Positions 1-9,854 of a stretch of DNA of 64,000 nucleotides are shown here, piece after piece (positions within the stretch are counted from its first letter, which is position 1; the number at the start of each line of letters is the position of its first letter). A program made the translations under genes and the position numbers. The notes beneath the pieces were generated by a model that worked only from the letters and a program-made list of their open reading frames with translations, had not been told where the DNA came from and did not search any database. The DNA lies in the NCBI GenBank assembly GCA_002490635.1, contig DKUJ01000032.1, forward strand, positions 1,159 to 65,158, in the 5' to 3' direction. Source of the stretch: Porphyromonadaceae bacterium UBA7207 (GTDB lineage Bacteria > Bacteroidota > Bacteroidia > Bacteroidales > Muribaculaceae).

Positions 1-35
1 GGCAGATGCCCGGAGGCATTTAACCCAATCCCGCC

Positions 36-2354
36 ATGAAAAAAAGTATCGTCCTATTCCTTTTTTCCGCCATAAGCGGATTGTTGCCGGCTTTGGCCGC
101 CGGTTTCAGAACCGTGCTTGTGGATGCCGAGAGGCAGCCTGTGCCAGGAGCCGTGGTATCGTTCTATACCCTCCCCGACTCCGCGCTGGTGGATGCCGTG
201 ACTTCGGATGCCAAAGGACACGTTGCGTTTGCGGATGCCAATCCCGCACCTATGGTGCTCAGAATCCAGGCGCTGGGGTTCTTGCCTTTTGTGGATACGG
301 CTGAAGCCGTGGGCGATACGCTGCAACTTGCAAGACCGACCAACCAGCTTAGAGAACTCGTGGTAAACGCCAGGCCGGTGATGCAACGCACTGCGGGGCA
401 GTTCACATACCTCCCAAACGACCTGCGCACAAAGACCGACAACAGCTTCGAGCTGCTGCGACTGGTGCCCCTGCTCGACGTATCCGACCGCGGCATCTCG
501 ATTTTCGGCAAAGGCTCCTCCCGAATTTTCATCAACGGACGAGACCCCATGATCGGACTCGATGCAACCATGGAGATGCTGCGTGCGACGCCTCCTTCGC
601 ATATAGTACGAATCGAGATAATAACAGCACCCGGGAGCAGATACAGTGCCGCCGACAGCCGCGGAATAGTGAATGTGGTGCTCTCGAATCCATACGAGGG
701 CATCAGGGGAAGTACTACGGCATCGGCAAGCTACGAAGCAGGCCGCGTGGCGCCATATTATTCTCTGTGGCTCGGAGCATCGAAAGGAAAGTTCAACGCA
801 TCGGCAAGCCTGATGTACTGGGCACAAAACACCCACAGCAAGGAGCGGACCACATACACCTACGCCGAAGATAACCGCTACGTAACCAACCTTTCAAGAA
901 CATCGGGCTACTCAAATTATCTTTCCGGTGCAATAACCGCCACATATGACTTCACAAAAAAAAGTTTCCTCAGCCTCGGTGTGAGAATCAACGACACAAA
1001 ATCATACATCAGGAACAGCGTCGCCACCGAAACATCCGAAAACGGAAATCCTGCCGTACACAGCACCTCCGACATTCACACCCGCACACCATTCGGCGGA
1101 CCGAATTACGGATTCGTGGGATACTACCAACTGAGAACCGACGATAAAGGCAGTTCCCTCGAAATTGCCGCCGACTACTATGCATCCCGCAACAGAAGCA
1201 ATACCGATTATGTTTTCGGCGCCACAACCGCCGCGCAAAGCGAGTCACAGAAAAGCCGCGGCGCACACTTCCGCTCCGATTACACATGGATATTCAACGA
1301 CTCGCATATGCTTTCGGCGGGCTACAATTTCTTCAGGTCGAAGCTCGACGACGATTTCGACTTCTACGCCGAGAGCAACCGCTTTGTCTACCGCGAAATG
1401 GTGAACAGCGCATATGCATCGTGGCGTGCATCGTGGAGCGGCGCCTTCTCGACCTCCGCCGGGCTACGCGTGGAGAACACCCGGACCGACGGGCACCTCA
1501 TCGACACCGGCGAGCGGACAAAACGCAACTACACCGACCTCAGCCCATCCATAAGCCTCAGTGTGGACCTGCCCCGGGGAAACCAGAACATATCGCTGGA
1601 TTTCAGCCGGAGTATATCGCGGCCTTGGTATCAGAAGCTGAATCCATTTATCCGCTGGACTTCCGACAACACATACACCAAGGGCAATCCTTACGAAAAA
1701 CCGGCATACTCCTGGTTCTGGTCGCTGTATTACAGCTTTCTACGGGATTTCGTGTTGAACGCACAATACTACACATACACCGACCTGCCTTTTGATTACC
1801 AGTACTCCGACGGCTCAGGAAACACCGTTTCGAGTACTACAAACCAAAGCAGCGAACATGTCTGGGATATAAAATTGCAATATAGCAAAACCTTCTGGGG
1901 TAAATATAACCTTCGGGTACGCACTGGCGTTGAGCATATAAAAGTCGATGCGGCCGTAGAAGGCGATATTGTCCGATTCAGGAATTTCCACTGGTTTCTT
2001 GATATAAGGAACATATTCCGCCTTCCCAGATACGGGCTTCAGCTATACCTGTCGTACTCCCTGAAGAGTCCGGCAGGCTCGTTTATGAGAGAAACAGGCC
2101 GCTGGAGCAATGGCTTGACCTTCGAGGCAAGCAAAAGCTTTAAAAACGGTATCAGCACCGCTGTGGAAGTATACAATATCATCGACCGGAAATCACCGAC
2201 TTTCTACTACGGCACAAGCTATAGCTATCGGCAACAACGGCTTACAGCGGGGACTGCTGTGACACTGAAAATATCCTACCGCTTCGGCAAACAACGCGTC
2301 CGCGGCGCCGAAGAGGCAAATTCTCCGGAACTCGAACAAAGGCTCTCCCGATAA
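36..2354 (+). CDS. Outer-membrane beta-barrel protein (OMP_b-brl/TonB-receptor-like), partner of the adjacent PCAT exporter
   Basis: This 772-residue protein has a signal peptide (residues 1-22, ending in ALAAG). A CarboxypepD_reg-like beta-sandwich follows (about 24-100, with a 'QPVPGAVVSFY' strand). Next comes a plug-like domain (about 105-225; 'IFINGRDPM', 'IEIITAPGSRY'), and then a long barrel rich in alternating aromatic/polar strands ending in SYRFGK. This is the arrangement of TonB-dependent-receptor-like barrels of Bacteroidota; I see no clear TonB box. The next gene, a peptidase-containing ABC exporter, starts 12 bases downstream. The same OMP-PCAT pairing recurs at 11411-15939 with a radical SAM peptide cluster. 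Whether it exports, imports or senses a peptide is inference. The start is the only ATG ahead of the signal peptide. Confidence 0.8.
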   Translation: MKKSIVLFLFSAISGLLPALAAGFRTVLVDAERQPVPGAVVSFYTLPDSALVDAVTSDAKGHVAFADANPAPMVLRIQALGFLPFVDTAEAVGDTLQLARPTNQLRELVVNARPVMQRTAGQFTYLPNDLRTKTDNSFELLRLVPLLDVSDRGISIFGKGSSRIFINGRDPMIGLDATMEMLRATPPSHIVRIEIITAPGSRYSAADSRGIVNVVLSNPYEGIRGSTTASASYEAGRVAPYYSLWLGASKGKFNASASLMYWAQNTHSKERTTYTYAEDNRYVTNLSRTSGYSNYLSGAITATYDFTKKSFLSLGVRINDTKSYIRNSVATETSENGNPAVHSTSDIHTRTPFGGPNYGFVGYYQLRTDDKGSSLEIAADYYASRNRSNTDYVFGATTAAQSESQKSRGAHFRSDYTWIFNDSHMLSAGYNFFRSKLDDDFDFYAESNRFVYREMVNSAYASWRASWSGAFSTSAGLRVENTRTDGHLIDTGERTKRNYTDLSPSISLSVDLPRGNQNISLDFSRSISRPWYQKLNPFIRWTSDNTYTKGNPYEKPAYSWFWSLYYSFLRDFVLNAQYYTYTDLPFDYQYSDGSGNTVSSTTNQSSEHVWDIKLQYSKTFWGKYNLRVRTGVEHIKVDAAVEGDIVRFRNFHWFLDIRNIFRLPRYGLQLYLSYSLKSPAGSFMRETGRWSNGLTFEASKSFKNGISTAVEVYNIIDRKSPTFYYGTSYSYRQQRLTAGTAVTLKISYRFGKQRVRGAEEANSPELEQRLSR

Positions 2355-2366
2355 TCACATCCGAAA

Positions 2367-4550
2367 ATGTTCAAACGGCCTTTTAAGACATATCGCCAAC
2401 TTGAGCATGCCGACTGCGGCATTACCTGCATCCGCATGATTGCGCGCCATTATGGCCGGAAAATATCGGCGAACTATCTCCATAAGATTTCCGACACCAG
2501 CAAGCTCGGCATATCGATAAAAGACATCGTGCACACCTGCGAGACAATAGGCTTGCATGCCAGGGCAGCAAAGCTTACGGCCGGCCAGCTGGAGAAAGCG
2601 CCTCTGCCCGCGATATTATACTGGAAACAGTGCCATTTCGTGGTTCTATACCGGATAGACACAAAAAAGAGACGGTATCACATCGCCGACCCTGCCGGCG
2701 ACAAGCTGGCGCTTTCCGAAGAGGAGTTCGCAAGAAACTGGCAAGCGGGAAACGAACGCGGGCTGATTGTACTTGTCGACCCCACCGAAAAACTCCATCA
2801 GCACAATGAAGGTGAGGACATGCGCCGGACTCCCGGTCTGCTGAAACTGCTCACCGATTCGGTGAGGCAGCACCGCCGGTTCTTCGCCATTGTGAGCCTT
2901 CTCACACTTGTGATCGTGTGCGCCGACATATGCACGCCGTTTATCTTCCGCAGCACCATCGACGACGGCATCCAGGGCCGGAACATCAATCTGGTATGGC
3001 TGCTCGTGATGGGACAGTTCTTCGTCTTTGTGGGAAATTATGTGGCCAACAGCATTTCCGACATACTGCTCACAAAACTGGGGCTCAAAATAAGCTTCGC
3101 CATGATGAACGACTACCTCAACAGGATAGTCGCTCTTCCGATGAGCTTTTTTGACCGCAAAGTCAACTCCGACCTGATTCAGAAAATCGACGACCAGAAC
3201 CGGCTGAAGAATTTCCTCACCGGCATGCCCGACATGTCGGTGTTCACTGTGCTGAATTTTCTGGTATTCTCGGGAATCCTCATTTATTTCGAGGCACGGA
3301 TCTACGCTATATTCCTGTTTGTATCGGCTTTGACCCTGCTGTGGTCAGTCTACTTCAAGAACAGACGGCGCGAAATCGACTATGCCAACTTCGAGTACTC
3401 CTCGGAGAACCGCAATAACCTCTACGAGCTTGTGAACGGAATGGTGGAAATCAAAGCCCACAGCGCGCAGAACTCGCGGGTGGACAAATGGCGGACCCTC
3501 CAGACCAAAATCAACGGACTCACGGTGAAATCAGCTTTTCTAAACCTCACGCAAAGCAGCGGAAGCACTCTTTTCAACCGGCTGATGGACATTGCCATAA
3601 CCGGAATGTGCGCCACGTTCGTTGTCCGCGGCGACATGACCATAGGCGTTATGATGACCGTGAACTACCTCATCGGCAGGCTGTCGGTCCCGCTAAGGAA
3701 TATCTACACATCCGTCAACGTAATCCAGGATGCCTCCATATCGTACGAACGTCTGGACAGCATTGTGAATTACGAAACAGAAGAACGCAACCCACATCCG
3801 GACACCGCTACCGGCGACATCGTTTTTTCCAATGTCAGTTTCAAATATCCCGGCAGCTTCTCGCCCCTTGTGCTCAGAAACCTCAACTGCACCATCCCTG
3901 TGGGAAAGACCACAGCCATCGTGGGGGCAAGCGGCAGCGGAAAAACGACTTTGCTGAAACTGCTGCTCGGTTTCTACAAGCCCACCGCGGGCACGGTAAC
4001 GGTCGACGGGCTGGACATATCCACAATCGACACCAACGACTGGCTGAAATCTTTCGGCGTTGTGATGCAGTCGGGCTATATTTTCAGTTCGAGCATACTC
4101 GAGAACATAGCCCTTGCCGATGAGACCCCCGACCGGGAAAAAGCCGAGCAAGCCGCCCGCCTTGCATGCATCGACGATTTCATAGCCACTCTGCCCATGG
4201 GCTACGACACCCGCATAGGCGCCTCCGGCCTGGACCTTAGCGGCGGCCAGAAGCAGAGACTGCTGATTGCACGGGTAATATACAAGAATCCCGACATAAT
4301 AATCCTCGATGAGGCCACATCGTCGCTCGACGCCAACAACGAGCGCAGGATTGTCGAGAATCTGGAAACATTCTGCAAAGGTAAAACGGTAGTGGTGGCC
4401 GCCCACAGGCTCAGCACGGTAAAAAACGCTGACAACATACTTTTTATCCACGATGGCACGGTGCGCGAAAGCGGAACCCATGCTACGCTGGTGAAAGAAC
4501 GTGGCGGATACTTCGCTCTGGTGCAGAACCAGCTCGAACTGGGCGCATAA
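2367..4550 (+). CDS. Peptidase-containing ABC transporter (PCAT, C39 type)
   Basis: Inner-membrane exporter of 727 residues that should cleave a leader peptide and translocate the core. Domain order is an N-terminal C39 cysteine peptidase (1-135; catalytic triad C17 in 'HADCGITC', H90 in 'CHFVV', D108 in 'IADPAG'), a six-helix ABC transmembrane region (about 165-450), and a nucleotide-binding domain with Walker A 'GASGSGKTT', signature 'LSGGQ' and Walker B 'IIILDEATSS'. All key residues are intact. It lies 12 bases after the barrel gene and is paralogous along its whole length to the PCAT at 13744. No precursor peptide is visible next to it; one may lie left of the window. Confidence 0.9.
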   Translation: MFKRPFKTYRQLEHADCGITCIRMIARHYGRKISANYLHKISDTSKLGISIKDIVHTCETIGLHARAAKLTAGQLEKAPLPAILYWKQCHFVVLYRIDTKKRRYHIADPAGDKLALSEEEFARNWQAGNERGLIVLVDPTEKLHQHNEGEDMRRTPGLLKLLTDSVRQHRRFFAIVSLLTLVIVCADICTPFIFRSTIDDGIQGRNINLVWLLVMGQFFVFVGNYVANSISDILLTKLGLKISFAMMNDYLNRIVALPMSFFDRKVNSDLIQKIDDQNRLKNFLTGMPDMSVFTVLNFLVFSGILIYFEARIYAIFLFVSALTLLWSVYFKNRRREIDYANFEYSSENRNNLYELVNGMVEIKAHSAQNSRVDKWRTLQTKINGLTVKSAFLNLTQSSGSTLFNRLMDIAITGMCATFVVRGDMTIGVMMTVNYLIGRLSVPLRNIYTSVNVIQDASISYERLDSIVNYETEERNPHPDTATGDIVFSNVSFKYPGSFSPLVLRNLNCTIPVGKTTAIVGASGSGKTTLLKLLLGFYKPTAGTVTVDGLDISTIDTNDWLKSFGVVMQSGYIFSSSILENIALADETPDREKAEQAARLACIDDFIATLPMGYDTRIGASGLDLSGGQKQRLLIARVIYKNPDIIILDEATSSLDANNERRIVENLETFCKGKTVVVAAHRLSTVKNADNILFIHDGTVRESGTHATLVKERGGYFALVQNQLELGA

Positions 4551-4590
4551 GCCGTTGAGCGGTCAGGAGTCAGGTCTGACATTTTTTTTG

Positions 4591-4598
4591 TAACTTTG
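4591..4598 (+). promoter_or_regulatory. Bacteroidota-type -7 promoter box upstream of parC
   Basis: TAACTTTG matches the Bacteroidota -7 consensus TAnnTTTG and lies 65 bases before the parC start, just after a run of eight T residues. No TTTG -33 element is seen at the usual 19-21 bp. It suggests that parC starts its own transcript after the exporter gene. Confidence 0.5.
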
Positions 4599-4662
4599 CC
4601 AGACACCTGCCGTCTCTCCCTTTCTCTCCTCTCTCCGGCAGCTTTTCACAACCGACTAATCC

Positions 4663-7323
4663 ATGAGCGAACCCGACAAACCCATAGAAATCCCACCTAC
4701 TCCCGAACCTGAAGACACAGCGGCGGAAAACGCCTCCGGCGACGACGGCGACGAATACGTTGCCGCCACCAACGGGTCGCGACCCTACACGGCGCCATCA
4801 GAGGTTGTGCGCCACCAGCTCAGGGGAATGTACCAGACATGGTTTCTGGAATACGCCTCATATGTGATTCTGGAACGCGCCGTACCGCACATCGACGATG
4901 GCCTCAAGCCCGTGCAGCGCCGTATACTCCACGCTATGCGCACCATCCACGACGGCAGATTCAACAAAGTGGCCAACATCGTGGGCACAACCATGCAGTA
5001 CCACCCGCATGGCGACGCATCAATAAAGGACGCTCTGGTGCAGCTCGGACAGAAAGAGCTGCTTGTCGAGCCTCAGGGAAACTGGGGCAACATCCTCACC
5101 GGCAGCGCCGCCGCTGCCGCACGATACATCGAGGCACGCCTTTCGCCTTTCGCCCTTGAGGTGCTCTACAGCCCCAAGGTTACCCAATGGACAATGAGCT
5201 ACGACGGCCGCAAACACGAACCTGTGACCCTTCCGGCGAAATTCCCCCTGCTGCTGGCTCAGGGCGGCGAAGGCATAGCCGTGGGTCTGTCGTCCAAAAT
5301 CCTGCCCCACAACTTCAACGAAATACTCGACGCCGCCATCGACTATATCGAAGGCCGCGAGTTCAACCTCTATCCCGACTTTCCCACCGGCGGACTCATC
5401 GATGTGTCGCGCTATAACGACGGCCGCCGTGGCGGTGCGCTCAAGGTGCGTGCGAAAATCGAGAAAATCGACGCCAAGACGCTCAACATCACCGAGCTCC
5501 CATTCGGAAAAACCGCCGACTCGCTAATAGAGTCGATTCTCAAAGCCTTCGAACGCGGGCAGATAAAAATCCGCAAGGTGGAGAACAACACCGCAGCCAC
5601 GGCGTCCATCCTCGTGCATCTGCAACCCGGCACATCCTCCGACAAGACCATCGACGCCCTGTACGCCTTTTCCGACTGCGAAATCAACATATCCCCCAAC
5701 TGCTGCGTAATCCGCGACAACAAGCCATGCTTCCTGAGCGTGGGCGATGTGCTCCGCCACAGCGTGGACACCACCCGCGACATAATAACAAGCGAACTGC
5801 AGGTGGCGCTGGCCGAACTGCGCGAACAACTGCTGTACACATCGCTGGAAAAAATATTCATCGAGGAACGGATCTACAAGGACCGGCAGTACGAACAGGC
5901 CTCCGACCTCGATTCCGCGCTGGCACACATCGACAGCCGGCTCGAGCCTTTCAAGCCGGCGCTGACCAGGGATGTGACACGCGACGACCTCCTGCGGCTG
6001 CTGGAGATAAAAATGAAACGCATCCTGCGCTTCAACTCCCAGGCCGCCGCCGACGCTCTCGTTGCCCTGCAGGCAAAAATCGACGACACTCTCGACCGCC
6101 TGGCGCACATCGACCGCGAAGCCGTGAGATGGTACACCGAACTCAAAAACAAATACGGCGAAGCATTCCCGAGGCATACGGCCATAAGAGGCTTTGCCGC
6201 TATCGAGGCAAGCACCGTGGCAGAAGCCAACGAGAAACTCTACATCAACCGCGAGGAGGGCTTCGTGGGCACAGGACTCAAAAAGGACGAGTTCGTGGCC
6301 AACTGCTCGGCGCTCGATGATATAATCGTGTTCTACCGCGACGGACACTACAAGATAACCCGCGTGCAGGAAAAGCTGTTTGTCGGAAAGAACGTGCTCT
6401 ACGTCGACGTATACCGTCGCAAGGACGAACGCCTGACATTCAACGTGATATACCAGACAGGCCGCGGAGGCGTGTACTACATGAAGCGCTTCAGGCCTTC
6501 GGGCTTGACACGCGACAAGGACTATGAGCTTGTGAAGGGCCTGCCGGAAGTGCGTGTGGCATGGTTCACCGCCAACCCCAACGGCGAGGCCGAGACCGTG
6601 AAGGTTGCCCTGAAGCCCAAGAACAGGCTCAAAACACTGACCTTCGACGTCGACTTCGCCAAAATAGCCATCAAGGGACGTGGTGCCCAGGGCAACCTCG
6701 TGACAAAGAACGAAGTACAGAGGTTCTCCCTCAAGGAAAAAGGAGTCAGCACACTTGGCGGGCGCCAGGTGTGGTTCGATTTCGATGTAATGAGGTTGAA
6801 CTACGATGGCCGCGGCACCCTGCTGGGCGAATTTTCCGGCGACGACCGCATACTGGTGATACTGCCAGGCGGCGAGTTCTACCTTACCGGCATAGAACTC
6901 ACCAACCACTACGAGGACCGCGTGCTGGCGATACTCAAATACGACCCCGCCACTGTGTGGACAGCCGTGGTGGCCGATGCCGACATGGGCTATCCATACC
7001 TCAAACGCTTCACCTTCGAGGCTTCGGCACGCCACCAGAGATTCATCGGCGAGAATCCCCGCTCGACGCTCATGGCACTGAGCGGCGACGAGAATCCCGA
7101 GGCTCTGCTGACATTCGCCGACGCCGACCGCGCACCCCTTGCCGTGGATGCCGCCGGTTTCGTAGGCGTGAAAAGTTTCAAGGCCAGAGGCAAACGCCTC
7201 ACCATGCTTCCACTGGCAAGTGTCGAGCTACGAGCCGCAAGCGTGCCCGAGGACACAGAGTCTGCCCCGGCCGACGATGCCGAAACCCCGGACATCCAGC
7301 CCGAAACAAGCGAGGAACAATGA
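4663..7323 (+). CDS. parC: DNA topoisomerase IV subunit A / gyrase A-like
   Basis: Type IIA topoisomerase A subunit of 886 residues, which breaks and rejoins DNA with the ParE/GyrB subunit (not in this window). After a short acidic N-terminal extension come the winged-helix breakage-reunion domain ('DGLKPVQRRIL' near 79; catalytic Tyr155 in 'AARYIEARL') and the coiled-coil gate. The C-terminal region is divergent and lacks an obvious GyrA box, which favours ParC over GyrA. The C-terminal tail (about 855-886) is Pro/Glu/Asp-rich. The stop overlaps the next start (ATGA), so it heads a coupled three-gene operon. Confidence 0.85.
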   Translation: MSEPDKPIEIPPTPEPEDTAAENASGDDGDEYVAATNGSRPYTAPSEVVRHQLRGMYQTWFLEYASYVILERAVPHIDDGLKPVQRRILHAMRTIHDGRFNKVANIVGTTMQYHPHGDASIKDALVQLGQKELLVEPQGNWGNILTGSAAAAARYIEARLSPFALEVLYSPKVTQWTMSYDGRKHEPVTLPAKFPLLLAQGGEGIAVGLSSKILPHNFNEILDAAIDYIEGREFNLYPDFPTGGLIDVSRYNDGRRGGALKVRAKIEKIDAKTLNITELPFGKTADSLIESILKAFERGQIKIRKVENNTAATASILVHLQPGTSSDKTIDALYAFSDCEINISPNCCVIRDNKPCFLSVGDVLRHSVDTTRDIITSELQVALAELREQLLYTSLEKIFIEERIYKDRQYEQASDLDSALAHIDSRLEPFKPALTRDVTRDDLLRLLEIKMKRILRFNSQAAADALVALQAKIDDTLDRLAHIDREAVRWYTELKNKYGEAFPRHTAIRGFAAIEASTVAEANEKLYINREEGFVGTGLKKDEFVANCSALDDIIVFYRDGHYKITRVQEKLFVGKNVLYVDVYRRKDERLTFNVIYQTGRGGVYYMKRFRPSGLTRDKDYELVKGLPEVRVAWFTANPNGEAETVKVALKPKNRLKTLTFDVDFAKIAIKGRGAQGNLVTKNEVQRFSLKEKGVSTLGGRQVWFDFDVMRLNYDGRGTLLGEFSGDDRILVILPGGEFYLTGIELTNHYEDRVLAILKYDPATVWTAVVADADMGYPYLKRFTFEASARHQRFIGENPRSTLMALSGDENPEALLTFADADRAPLAVDAAGFVGVKSFKARGKRLTMLPLASVELRAASVPEDTESAPADDAETPDIQPETSEEQ

Positions 7324-8159
7324 GATTGTCTCTGGCTACAGTCCTCGCCGCAGCAGCCATTACCCTGCAGGCCTCCGAACCGGCACCGGTGCGCCCGGTG
7401 CTGTCGGCCTATACGGTCCACGCAGGCTCGGCGCACATAGCCGAGACATACCTGTCGCCCCTGAAATACAGCGGGCAGGCTTTCGGCCTGGGATATGAGC
7501 GCATGCAGGCTATGAAATTCAACCCGGAACACTGGGTGCAGACCCTCGACCTGGGGCTGGACTTCGCCCGCACGCTAAACCCGGCACGCAACGCCACAAC
7601 CTGGCAGCTCATGCTCGAAGGCGCCTGGAGCATGACCCACCGCTGGAAACTGCACGGCGGATGGAGCCTCTATGCCGGCGGAAACGCCGACCTGCAGCTC
7701 GGCGTGCTCTACAACCGGCGCAACAGCAACAACCCGGCAGCGGCAAAAGCGGCATTCACCATAGGCGCCACCGTGGCTGCCGCCCGCAGCATGCGCCTCG
7801 GCAGCCTGCCGGTGACATTCCGCTACCGGCTGCGCATGCCGCTCACAGGCATGTTCTTCTCGCCGCAATACGGCGAACTGTACTACGAGATATATCTTGG
7901 CAACCGTTCCGGACTTGTACGCGCCGCCTGGCCCGGCAACTTCCTGCGGCTCGACAACCTGCTCAGCGCCGACCTCCATTTCGGCGCCACCACCCTGCGC
8001 CTGGGCTACCGCCTGGACTACAGCAGCAGCAAAGCCTCGCACATCGTAACGCGCCGCCTCAGCCACTGTGCCGTGGTGGGAATAACCTGCGAGTGGATTT
8101 CGCTTGGCGCAGGCTCCCGGGTCACACCCGCGCTCAAAACCATAAACGCTCTCTACTGA
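7320..8159 (+). CDS. DUF3316-like protein, probable outer-membrane/exported protein
   Basis: The 279-residue product begins with a signal peptide (MRLSLATVLAAAAITLQA). It continues with alternating beta-strand patterns (e.g. 'WSLYAGGNADLQLGV', 'LRLGYRLDYSSSKAS') typical of a small barrel or periplasmic beta protein. It resembles the DUF3316 family of Bacteroidota, whose function is not known. The ATG overlaps the parC stop by four bases, and its own stop overlaps the next ATG, so all three genes are translationally coupled. This start was chosen because it gives a signal peptide; a longer open frame extends far into parC and has no such feature. Confidence 0.75.
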   Translation: MRLSLATVLAAAAITLQASEPAPVRPVLSAYTVHAGSAHIAETYLSPLKYSGQAFGLGYERMQAMKFNPEHWVQTLDLGLDFARTLNPARNATTWQLMLEGAWSMTHRWKLHGGWSLYAGGNADLQLGVLYNRRNSNNPAAAKAAFTIGATVAAARSMRLGSLPVTFRYRLRMPLTGMFFSPQYGELYYEIYLGNRSGLVRAAWPGNFLRLDNLLSADLHFGATTLRLGYRLDYSSSKASHIVTRRLSHCAVVGITCEWISLGAGSRVTPALKTINALY

Positions 8160-9217
8160 TGCCCCGTCTCTTCCGCAGCCTGCGCAATGCCGCGGCAAAA
8201 ACAATCCTTGCCGCCGCTGCCTGCGGGGGCCTCTCCGGCTGCCACTCCATAGAAAGCTGGGACAACGACGTGTACGGCAATTTCGACGCCTTGTGGACAA
8301 TCATGGACACCCACTACTGTTTCTTCCGTGAGAAAGGCATCGACTGGGAAGAGACCGGGCAGAGATACCGCCGACAACTGAAACCCGACATGGACGCCAC
8401 AGAGTTTTTCGGCGTCTGCGCCGACATGCTCGCCGAACTCCGCGACGGCCACACCAATCTCTCCTCATGGTTCGACGTTTCGTACTACCGCCAGTGGTGG
8501 TCGGACTACCCGCAGAACTTCAACCTCAGACTCATCCAGGAAAACTACCTCGGGTTCGACTACCATTCCGGCGGCCCGATAATCTACAAAATCCTGGAGG
8601 ATGAGAACATAGGCTACATGCACTACTCCACCTTCGCCGCCGACTACGGCATGGCCTTTCTGGACAACATGCTCTACAGCATGAAAGACTGCGACGCACT
8701 GATAATCGACGTGCGCGACAACGGCGGAGGCAACCTCACCGTGGTCGACAAACTCGTGAGCCAGTTCATCGACCAGACAATAACCGCCGGATACATATGC
8801 CACAAGACAGGTCCGGGACACGACGACTTTTCCCGGCCCTTCGCCTACACCATAGAACCGGCCACAGGGCACGTGAGATGGCTGAAACCGGTGGTGGTGC
8901 TCACCAACAGAAGCACTTTCAGCGCGGCAAACAACTTCGTGAGCATAATGAAGAGCCGGAAGAACACCGCCATAGTCGGCGACATCACCGGCGGCGGCTC
9001 GGGTATGCCGTTCTCGTCGGAACTGCCTTGCGGATGGGGCATCCGCTTCTCGGCAAGCCCCGTCTACGACGCCGATATGAATCTCACCGAAAACGGCGTG
9101 GAGCCTTCCCGGAACTGCCGCATCGACATGAACCCCGCCGCCGAAGCCCGTGGCAGAGATTCCATCGTCGACTTCGCCATAGCCCTGATAAAAGCATCGG
9201 TAAAACCGGCATCATAA
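8159..9217 (+). CDS. S41 family peptidase, lipoprotein
   Basis: A 352-residue protein with a lipoprotein signal ('LSGCHS', lipobox Cys at about residue 25), followed by a tail-specific-protease-like S41 domain. Visible motifs are 'LRDGHTNL', 'DALIIDVRDNGGG' and 'LTNRSTFSAANNF', where the serine before AANNF is the probable nucleophile. 'TGGGSGMPFSSELP' follows. S41 enzymes degrade periplasmic or surface proteins; the substrate here is unknown. The start overlaps the stop of the DUF3316-like gene (TGATG). A much longer open frame upstream is a shadow of the preceding gene. Confidence 0.85.
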   Translation: MPRLFRSLRNAAAKTILAAAACGGLSGCHSIESWDNDVYGNFDALWTIMDTHYCFFREKGIDWEETGQRYRRQLKPDMDATEFFGVCADMLAELRDGHTNLSSWFDVSYYRQWWSDYPQNFNLRLIQENYLGFDYHSGGPIIYKILEDENIGYMHYSTFAADYGMAFLDNMLYSMKDCDALIIDVRDNGGGNLTVVDKLVSQFIDQTITAGYICHKTGPGHDDFSRPFAYTIEPATGHVRWLKPVVVLTNRSTFSAANNFVSIMKSRKNTAIVGDITGGGSGMPFSSELPCGWGIRFSASPVYDADMNLTENGVEPSRNCRIDMNPAAEARGRDSIVDFAIALIKASVKPAS

Positions 9218-9246
9218 CCACCGGACCAACGCGCAAATAATACTGA

Positions 9247-9270
9247 TGCAACTCCACCGAAGGTGGTGCA
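9247..9270 (+). terminator. Weak hairpin after the parC operon
   Basis: CCACC-GAA-GGTGG with an outer TGCA/TGCA pair forms a short hairpin 30 bases after the S41 peptidase stop. There is no T-run, so terminator function is uncertain. Confidence 0.25.
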
Positions 9271-9344
9271 CTTTGAGTGGCCGCCTTATACCTGCACCAT
9301 ACCCCGAATCGTCGTGTTAATATATACTAAGTTTGGTGTAATTT

Positions 9345-9375
9345 TTTGTTATCACAAATTTTGTAACTAATATTG
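9345..9375 (+). promoter_or_regulatory. Probable promoter of RiPP precursor 1
   Basis: TTTG at 9345-9348, a 19-bp spacer, and TAATATTG at 9368-9375. The spacing is right for a Bacteroidota promoter, and the -7 element differs from TAnnTTTG only at position 5. The same variant (TAnnATTG) precedes precursor 2. An alternative perfect -7 box, TAAGTTTG at 9328-9335, lacks a -33 element. Confidence 0.5.
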
Positions 9376-9415
9376 TAAAAAAAGCACATCTATTCTAACC
9401 CTGGCAACATACCTT

Positions 9416-9628
9416 ATGGAAAACAAAGAAAAATCTCTCAAAGAATTTGTAGCAGGATTGGACCTGAGCATCATCAACGATGAAGACAGCGTTCTTCTCG
9501 ACAGTATGGTGGGAACGAGCGGAGCCCAAAGTCTGTGCAACAGCGACCACAACTGCGCACCCAAATGCGACAGCACTGCCGATAACTGCCACGCAAGCAA
9601 CTGCGCAGCCGGATGCGGCAAAAAGTGA
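9416..9628 (+). CDS. Six-cysteine RiPP precursor peptide 1
   Basis: A 70-residue peptide with a charged, leader-like first half (1-37) and a small cysteine-rich C-terminal half (Cys 41, 47, 51, 58, 63, 67; spacing C-x5-C-x3-C-x6-C-x4-C-x3-C) ending in GKK. It aligns without gaps in the leader to the second peptide at 9855 (shared 'LK-FV-GL-L', 'EDS-LLD-MVGTSGA'). Cysteine spacing is identical. The downstream radical SAM maturase and C39 exporter mark it as a ribosomally made, modified peptide. The exporter cleavage site would be near MVGTSGA (31-37); a canonical GG is absent. The nature of the modification (thioether, other crosslink, metal binding) cannot be read from sequence. Confidence 0.8.
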   Translation: MENKEKSLKEFVAGLDLSIINDEDSVLLDSMVGTSGAQSLCNSDHNCAPKCDSTADNCHASNCAAGCGKK

Positions 9629-9715
9629 AATCCCGACTTTGGTTGGGTGGATGCCCGACAATAGTCGCAATCAAACGTGTAAAAATAATTAAAAATTGCT
9701 GTTTTTTTAATTTGG

Positions 9716-9747
9716 CTTGTCTAATTGATATTAATTACGTATTATTG
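9716..9747 (+). promoter_or_regulatory. Probable promoter of RiPP precursor 2
   Basis: CTTG at 9716-9719, a 20-bp spacer, and TATTATTG at 9740-9747, in an AT-rich spacer. The -7 box shares the TAnnATTG variant with the promoter proposed for precursor 1. The inferred leader RNA is about 100 nt. Confidence 0.45.
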
Positions 9748-9854
9748 CAAAAAAATATTCCAGATGAACCAATCATGCTAAATGTTTTATCATTTTTGTC
9801 CACATCTGAAAGAATAATAAATAACAATCTGTACAACCCACCTTACAAAAACCT

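Noticed and set aside
5524..7035. 503-codon open frame on the minus strand inside parC
   Set aside because: It is fully antiparallel to the well-supported topoisomerase gene, has no recognisable domain or start context, and arises from the high GC content.
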